Assembly (NCBI GenBank): GCA_014843695.1
Contig: CM026400.1
Location: 30,974,225-31,038,224 of the forward strand
Origin: Archivesica marissinica
Taxonomy: Eukaryota; Mollusca; Bivalvia; Venerida; Vesicomyidae
Reading direction: 5' to 3'
DNA: 64,000 nucleotides
In this document: positions 57,531-64,000 of the stretch, in pieces
Position numbering within the stretch: position 1 is the stretch's first letter
Layout: every line of letters begins with the position of its first letter
Made by a program: the position numbers and the translations under genes
Notes under the pieces: generated by a model
Databases searched by the model: none
Told to the model about the DNA's origin: nothing
Seen by the model: the letters and a program-made list of their open reading frames with translations, nothing else

Positions 57531-60256
57531 TCCAGTTTCATGTGGTCAGGTAGCAAATAGATTATTGAGGCTCTCGTTCCAGTTGGTCAGGTAGCAAATA
57601 GATCATTGAGGCCCTCGTTCCAGTTTCAGTTGGTCAGGTAGCAAATAGATCATTGAGGCCCTCGTTCAAGTTTCAGGTGGTCAGGTAGCAAATAGATCAT
57701 TGAGGCCCTCGTTCCAGGTGGTCAGGTAGCAAATAAATCATTGAGCCCCTCGTTCCAGGTGGTCAGGCAGCAAATAAATCATTGAGCCCCTCGTTCCAGT
57801 TGGTCAGGTAGCAAATAGATCATTGAGGCCCTCGTTCCAGGTGGTCAGGTAGCAAATAGATCATTGAGGCCCACGTTCCAGGTGGTCAGGTAGCAAATAT
57901 ATCTTTGATGCCCTCGTTCCAGTTTCAGTTGGTCAGGTAGCAAATAGATCATTGAGGCCCTCGTTACAGTTTCAGGTGGTCAGGTAGCAACTAGATCATT
58001 GAGGCCCTCGTTCCAGTTTCAGGTAGCAAATAGATCATTGAGCCCCTCGTTCCAGGTGGTCAGGTAGCAAATAGATCATTGAGGCCCTCGTTCCAGTTTA
58101 GTTGGTCAGGTAGCAACTAGATCATTGAGCCCCTCGATCCAGGTGGTCAGGTAGCAAATAAATCATTGAGCCCCTCGTTCGAGGTGGTCAGGCAGCAAAT
58201 AAATCATTGAGCCCCTCGTTCCAGGTGGTCAGGTAGCAAATAGATCATTGAGGCCCTCGTTCCAGGTGGTCAGGTAGCAAATATATCTTTGATGCCCTCG
58301 TTCCAGTTTCAGTTGGTCAGGTAGCAAATAGATCATTGAGGCCCTCGTTCCAGGTGGTCAGGTAGCAAATAGATCATTGAGGCCACGTTCCAGGTGGTCA
58401 GGTAGCAAATATATCTTTGATGCCCTCGTTCCAGTTTCAGTTGGTCAGGTAGCAAATAGATCATTGAGGCCCTCGTTACAGTTTCAGTTGGTCAGGTAGC
58501 AACTAGATCATTGAGGCCCTCGTTACAGTTTCAGGTGGTCAGGTAGCAAATAGATCATTGAGGCCCTCGTTCAAGTTTCAGGTGGTCATGTAGCAAATAG
58601 ATCATTGAGACCCTCGTTCCAGTTTCAGTTGGTCAGGTAGCAAATAGATCATTGAAGCCCTCGTTCCAGGTGGTCAGGTAGCAACTAGATCATTGAGGCC
58701 CTCGTTCCAGTTTGTCAGGTAGCAAATAGATCATTGAGGCCCTCGTTCCAGTTGGTCAGGTAGCAAATAGATCATTGAGGCCCTCGTTCCAGTTTCAGGT
58801 GGTCAGGTAGCAAATAGATCATCGAGGCCCTCGTTCCAGGTGGTCAGGTAGCAAATAGATCATTGAGGCCCTCGTTCCAGTTTCAGGTGGTCAGGTAGCA
58901 AATAGATCATTGAGGCCCTCGTTCCAGGTGGTCAGGTAGCAAATAGATCATTGAGGCCCTCGTTCCAGGTGGTCAGGTAGCAAATAGATCATTGAGGCCC
59001 TCGTTCCAGGTGGTCAGGTAGCAAATATATCTTTGATGCCCTCGTTCCAGTTTCAGTTGGTCAGGTAGCAAATAGATCATTGAGGCCCTCGTTCCAGGTG
59101 GTCAGGCAGCAAATAAATCATTGAGCCCCTCGTTCCAGGTGGTCAGGTAGCAAATAGATCATTGAGGTCCTCGTTCCAGTTTCAGTTGGTCAGGTAGCAA
59201 ATATATCTTTGATGCCCTCGTTCCAGTTTCAGTTGGTCAGGTAGCAAATAGATCATTGAGGCCCTCGTTCCAGGTGGTCAGGTAGCAACTAGATCATTGA
59301 GGCCCTCGTTCCAGGTGGTCAGGTAGCAAATATATATTTGATGCCCTCGTTCCAGTTTCAGTTGGTCAGGTAGCAAATAGATCATTGAGGCCCTGGTTCC
59401 AGGTGGTTTGTTAGCATATAGATCATTGAGGCCCTCGTTCCAGTTCCAGGTGGTCAGGTAGCAACTAGATCAGTGAGGCCCTCGTTCCAGTTTCAGGTGG
59501 TCAGGTAGCAAATAGATCATTGAGGCCCTCGTTCCAGTTTCAGTTGGTCAGATAGCACATATATCATTGAGGCCCTCGTTCCAGTTTCAGTTGGTCAGGT
59601 AGCAACTAGATCAGTGAGGCCCTCGTTCCAGTTTCAGGTGGTCAGGTAGCAAATAGATCATTGAGGCCCTCGTTCCAGTTTCAGTTGGTCAGGTAGCAAA
59701 TAGATCATTGAGGCCCTCGTTCCAGTCCCAGGTGGTCAGGTAGCAAATATATCATTGAGGCCCTCGTTCCAGTCCCAGGTGGTCAGGTAGCACATAGATC
59801 ATCGAGGCCCTCGTTCCAGTTGGTCAGGTAGCAAATAGATCATTGAGGCCCTCGTTCCAGTCCCAGGTGGTCAAGTAGCAAATAGATCATCGAGGCCCTC
59901 GTTGCAGTTGGTCAGGTAGCAAATAGATCATTGAGGCCCTCGTTCCAGTCCCAGTTGGTCAGGTAGCAAATAGATCATTGAAGCCCTCGGTCCAGTTTCA
60001 GGTGGTCAGGTAGCAAATATGTCAGTGAGGCCCTCGTTCCAGTTTCAGGTGGTCAGGTAGCAAATATGTCAGTGAGGCCCTCGTTCCAGTTTCAGGTGGT
60101 CAGGTAGCAAATATGTCATTGAGGCCCTCGTTCCGGTTTCATGTGGTCAGGTAGCAAATAGATCATTGAGGCCCTCGTTCCAGTTTCAGTTGGTCAGGTA
60201 GCAAATAGATCATTGAGGCCCTTGTTCCAGTTTCAGTTAGCAAATAGATCATTGAG

Positions 60257-60418
60257 GAACAGTGCAACTCTCCTTAACATGCGTGGCAGAACTTCTCAAT
60301 ATGTAAATTCTTTTCTCCCATCTGCCATTAACACCGGAAACAAAGGATATTGACACACTTGCTTCTTTCAAATATTGCTTGAACTCTAATAAACCTAATC
60401 CTAATCCACTTGATTAAT
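60257..60418 (+). mobile_element. LINE scrap of the 17.4-19.1 kb family, at the array edge
   Basis: Translating on the + strand gives NSATLLNMRGRTSQYVNSFL, then, past a short deletion, SFKYCLNSNKPNPNPL. These match the C-terminal part of the LINE at 17845-18351 (NSANLLNVRGRTSHYVNSFL, SFKYYLNSNKPKPNPL). Satellite sequence joins it directly on the left. Confidence 0.8.
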
Positions 60419-60431
60419 TAATTTACCCGCT

Positions 60432-60636
60432 GTCCGATTAGCGCAGTGGTTAGCGCATTCGCCTCTCACCAATGCAACCCGGGTTCGATCCTCGGACCGG
60501 GAAGGATATGAGATGGCAAGGTGGATGCCATATCGGACAGGTGGGTTTTCTCTGGATACTCCGGTTTCCTCCCCACATGAATGACCACATACACGCTTTC
60601 ATCCGCGGCAACGTGAGTGATTAATATATTATAAGT
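60432..60636 (+). mobile_element. tRNA-derived SINE, family A
   Basis: It starts GTCCGATTAGCGCAGTGGTT, has the B box GGGTTCGATCC, and the body GGTGGGTTTTCTCTGG plus CTCCGGTTTCCTCC. It is closely similar along its whole length to 22410-22611. The tRNA-like head keeps both promoter boxes. Confidence 0.87.
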
Positions 60637-61110
60637 TGTTAAAACGTAAATTAAGTAAAGTACAAACTTAATCCACTCTTCTATCATGGTGTCCGCCGTG
60701 CCCAAGACCCCCATTCCCATATTCGAAACGATTGTGTAAGTCCATGAGAATTGAAAGTTCGCTAGTTGCGATTTACGGGGCTCAAGCTATGGATTTGAAA
60801 ACTCCCGTGTTTGTGTATAACTGGTGAGCTCGATTCCGCAATACTGTGCGTTTGTATGATTGTAAAAACGAGTACTCGATTTTATAATCGAGACAATCTT
60901 TGAGAAACGTTTAATGCTGCGCCGTACAATCTGGTGTTGGCATAGCGGTGCTGAGAGGATATATCTGAGTTTGTATATTGGAGCACAGACGTTGTGTATT
61001 GAAGATGGATAAACCAATTAACAGATAAAATTGCATAATTTTAGTTTTAGTTGTAACGGGAGCTAAAATGTGACATTTAACAAAACTTCGTTTAAAATTT
61101 GGATATTATG
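60637..61110. other. no feature recognised
   Basis: Non-repetitive AT-rich sequence with no motif-bearing frame on either strand. Confidence 0.35.
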
Positions 61111-61880
61111 ACCGAATCCAAAGACACACTGGGAGCCATTGTGGTCGGATTTAAGAGACTTCGGAAACAGCACCCTTATATTTGCAATTGTATATTTGAG
61201 GTCCGGTACCTTTGCAACGGGTCGGGCTATGGTCATGGTAAGATATGTTTGAAAGAGGATGTGTCATGTTCGAACACCTGTACGGTCCTAGGTTCGAGAC
61301 CGAGCCGTGCGGTTCTGTGATAGCTGTGTAATTATAGCCAAATACTGAGAAATCAAGGATTTTGCAAGTATGTCAAGCTGTCCAAAGCTTAACCAAGTCA
61401 TCCTAACTGAGTCCATAGACACACATGAAGCCATTGTGGTCGGTGCTTGGGCGAGCCAGGAGGCTTCAGATACAGCACACTTCTATTTGCCATTGTATAT
61501 AGGAGATAACATTCGTTGAGGTCCTGTATCATTGGAACCGTTAGGGCTATGGTCATTGTTAGACACTTGTTGGAAAGAGAACGTGTCATGTTCGAACACT
61601 GGTGCATTCACAGATTCGAAACCGAGCCGTGCGGGTCCGTGTTAGTTGGGTATATAGCCAAAGACTGATAAATGAAGGATTATGCAAGTAGGTCAAGCTG
61701 TCCATAGCTTAACAAAGATATCCTAACTGAGTTCAATGACACCCATGGACCCATTGTTGTGGGAGTCTGGACCTGCCAGGAGTCTTGGGAAACAGTACCA
61801 TTATTTGAGGTCCAGTATCTTTGCAACCGGTAGGGCTATGGTCATTGGAAAGAAAACATATCATACTGGAATTGACGGAT
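61111..61880. repeat. diverged tandem repeat of about 300 bp, 2.5 copies
   Basis: Units start at 61111, 61406 and 61726 (periods 295 and 320). Shared words in order include GAGTCCATAGACACAC-like, GCCATTGTGGTCGG, GGGCTATGGTCAT, GTGTCATGTTCGAACAC, GAAACCGAGCCGTGCGG and CAAGCTGTCCA. The third unit is incomplete. A tRNA B-box-like GGTTCGAGACC lies in the first unit, but no A box was found. Confidence 0.85.
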
Positions 61881-62290
61881 GTTGAAGTAAGATAAATGGT
61901 ATTGTGTGGTGGCTCCAAAAACAATCAAAACAAAATGGTAACTAGGAGCTGGCTCCAGACAGACAACATCAAATAAATATTCCGACATTGGATTACAAGA
62001 ATTTATGGATGGGATGTGGATAAATTACTATATTGTTTGTTATTGCTAACTAAGTATTGTTATTTTCAACAGTTCATAGATAAAATATTTATCATGCCCC
62101 TTATATATAAATGTGATTGCTTTCAATTGAAGCATTTCATTGTTACTGAGTTCAGTATATGTGCAATTGATCCCTTTAGATAATTCGACAGTCATCATCA
62201 GATTTCGTGCTGGGGTTGGATGTTCTCCAAGTACTCAGCCAGTGTACTGTCACATGAAGAACAATATATACACATATACACATTCACAAG
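61881..62290. other. no feature recognised
   Basis: AT-rich sequence. The LINE fragment to the right may begin slightly inside this stretch, but coding similarity is clear only from about 62291. Confidence 0.3.
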
Positions 62291-63010
62291 AGAGTGATTA
62301 ATAATATGAATAACAAGGACACCCAACCATGGATTAATCAATTTACATCAACCATCAATTTTGCTTCTAGAAAACAACGTTTAATAGATAGATATATATA
62401 AACAATCTTGGTATGCTAGAATCAATAATTTAAGTAAACTATCTACATACTGCTTGTTTAAACATGACTTAATATTAGAAGAATACCTGTCATGTATAAA
62501 TGAAAATAAGTATAGAATAGCCCTCACTAAACTAAGAGTTTCGGCACACGATCTAGCAATAGAAACATGCAGGTATACTAATGTTGACAGGCAATATCGC
62601 AATTGTTTATTCTGCGATATGAATGTAGTCGAAAGTGAATACCATTTCATTCTAATTTGCCCCAAATATAGAAATCCTAGACTAAAATATTTCAAACCAT
62701 ATTTTTGTAGATGGCCCACTACTAACAAATGTGTATCTCTTATGAATGCTAACAGCGATAGAGTTATTAACAGTACAGCTACATTTGTATATCATGACTT
62801 ATATAACTTAGAGCACAAATAAGGTAATATATATTACTATGAAGTTTCATCCCATGCAGCATTATTTGATTATGACTGGTATATAATGAGTTCTTCCTCG
62901 CTAATGATAGTTATACTTGCGAATTTATATTTCACCATATTGATTGATGTTTAAGCCTATAAACATGTAAATGTTTTATGCAAATAAACTTTATGTTATG
63001 TTATGTATTA
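62291..63010 (+). mobile_element. 5'-truncated LINE 3' end with (TTATG)n tail
   Basis: On the + strand, KDTQPWINQFTSTINFASRK is followed, after a frame break near 62390, by SWYARINNLSKLSTYCLFKH and a frame to 62822. That frame has a zinc-binding CLFCDMNVVESEYHFILIC and CPKYRNPRLKYF. This is the C-terminal domain seen at the end of many mollusc non-LTR retrotransposons. A 3' UTR of about 185 bp ends in a short TTATG repeat (62993-63008), marking the 3' end. The RT is missing. Confidence 0.8.
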
Positions 63011-63279
63011 CCACTGGGGATTGACAGAATAAATGTTGCTTTCCTGAAGAAGAAACCGTTTCTTTGTTATGCAAAATGGTTCTTTTTAATGCATTACAAA
63101 ACAAATTGCAAAATTGCAATATCACTGGCATGGTATTTACTGCAACATAGTCCTCGGATATCTACTAGTACGCAACGTTTCAATGCAATACCGTTACCTG
63201 ATCTTGAGAAATAATGTTCACATACATATGCATACATTCACATGACACTATATCTAGTACATCTACCCACTTTGGCGAT
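63011..63279. other. no feature recognised
   Basis: AT-rich sequence after the LINE tail. No supported gene. Confidence 0.3.
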
Positions 63280-63580
63280 CCTGGATACGGGTATTCCCCC
63301 AGTATACCTACATAACCACCCTGGTGAGAGGTATTGGGGGGGGGGGGTCAGGGATTTTTTTCAATGCACCGGAATACCTATCCATCAAGTTGTGGGTGGG
63401 GGAGATTTCCTCGCAAAAGTATACCAACACTGCTATCATACACAGGTATACCCACCAGCATGGGGGATATTTCTTATCATAACGGTAGACCAGCCAACCC
63501 AGGAGGGGTGGGAAGAGATTTCCTCGCACAAGTATATACCTACCAACACTGGCTGGGGGAATATTTTCATTACTTTCTTA
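63280..63580. repeat. irregular G-rich tandem repeat
   Basis: Blocks with GAGATTTCCTCGCA(A/C)AAGTATA, TACCAACACTG and CAG(G)TATACC(C/T)AC recur two to three times at irregular spacing of about 90-120 bp, with a G13 run at 63334-63346. Overlapping frames on both strands here follow from the repeat. Confidence 0.6.
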
Positions 63581-64000
63581 AATTATGCTTTTAACTACTC
63601 ATACTTTTAACCTCTTTGTGGTTTTTGACGCGCAGCAACATTAACATAGATAGATAGAATATCGGTGAATACTAATGAGCCGTGATATCAGAATTATAAC
63701 TTGGGAGATGTGGCCGTCTTGCCCAAACCTACACAGGACAAAGTACATTCCAGTCATGGATGTCTGTCCTTAAACGGGTAGAAGAAGACTATGCACAGAG
63801 GATAACTCATTCCAACCTCAGCTGTCCAGTTAGAGTAATGTTCTGGGGTCGGAATTTCTTGAGGTCGAAATATCCGACAGCCAAATGGATTGTACATACA
63901 TACAGTAATACCTGACGATTAAGGATTAACACAAGCCATACCAATAGCTAACTGGTTGCCATTATTTTCACATTGTTTACACCACGTGACTGAAATTGCG
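63581..64000. other. unassigned sequence
   Basis: A + frame near 63755-63915 reads SVLKRVEEDYAQRITHSNL and CPVRVMFWGRNF. This has ordinary protein-like composition, but I cannot link it to a family. It is too short, and lacks a clear start, to call a gene. Confidence 0.25.

Larger units (their letters stand above)
33188..60256. repeat. 27-kb minisatellite, 47/41/39-bp units
   Basis: A continuous array of roughly 600 units. The core is TCAGGTAGCAAATAGATCAT followed by TGAGGCCCTCGTTCCAG. Units end with TTTCAGGTGG or TTTCAGTTGG (47 bp), TTGG (41 bp), or TTTCAGG running directly into the next unit (39 bp). Common variants are ATATATCATT, CTAGATC, GAGCCCCTCG and TCATCGAGG. No unrelated insertion is seen anywhere inside, which is striking in such transposon-rich DNA. 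Short open frames (for example 35353-35592 on the - strand, MIYLLPETGTRAS repeats) occur only where 39-bp units, a multiple of three, follow each other. Confidence 0.98.

Noticed and set aside
33188..60256. CRISPR-like array
   Set aside because: Units are contiguous, there are no unique spacers of constant length, no cas genes, and the setting is animal DNA with introns and LINEs.
63308..63610. Three overlapping frames near the end of the window
   Set aside because: They arise from an irregular G-rich tandem repeat and are open on both strands at once.

Overview
The window is animal genomic DNA, most likely from a mollusc. It is AT-rich and intron-containing. It carries three apparent families of tRNA-derived SINE, non-LTR elements of at least three kinds, a Mag-like Ty3/Gypsy element and very long minisatellites. 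There is no operon structure, Shine-Dalgarno site or CRISPR array. The species assignment is an inference; the repeat content is seen directly.

The one convincing host gene is on the + strand. It is the 3' half of an aromatic-L-amino-acid decarboxylase (AADC/DOPA-decarboxylase-like) gene: five consecutive exons between 21958 and 28391. All have GT/AG borders and compatible phases, and they run from the PLP-lysine exon (NPHKW) to the stop codon. Its 5' exons are not visible. They may lie in the 1000-base N gap (20501-21500), beyond the window, or be absent. Its introns hold SINEs, a 54-bp minisatellite, a hAT-like MITE and an 82-bp tandem duplication that multiplies one 3' splice site together with the first 33 nt of its exon. 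A broken copy of another exon of this gene lies at 3811-3846.

Layout. 482-3370: a frameshifted copy of a multicopy invertebrate protein family with a PIN/FEN-like acidic pattern. 3.9-6.1 kb: a 29-bp and a 52-bp minisatellite separated by a SINE. 6103-16792: a nested transposon pair, in which a Mag-like Gypsy element on the - strand (109-bp LTRs, uninterrupted 1194-codon pol) has had its 5' LTR split by a full-length 6.07-kb I-group LINE, also on the - strand, with a 14-bp target duplication. 17.4-19.1 kb: a 5'-truncated CR1/L2-like LINE. 19.8-20.0 kb: a 70-bp-arm foldback element. 20.5-21.5 kb: the N gap beside a 24-bp repeat. 21.96-28.39 kb: the AADC exons. 28.6-30.1 kb: a decayed LINE. 30.1-33.2 kb: no intact gene, a decayed coding fragment and two foldback structures. 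33188-60256: one 27-kb minisatellite of 47/41/39-bp units with a higher-order period near 3.93 kb. 60.3-64 kb: a LINE scrap, a SINE, a roughly 300-bp tandem repeat and a LINE 3' end.

About 42 percent of the window is a single satellite array, and most of the rest is mobile DNA. The main points for follow-up are the duplicated splice acceptors in the AADC gene, the relation of the AADC exons to the truncated copy 21.6 kb upstream, and the organisation of the large array.
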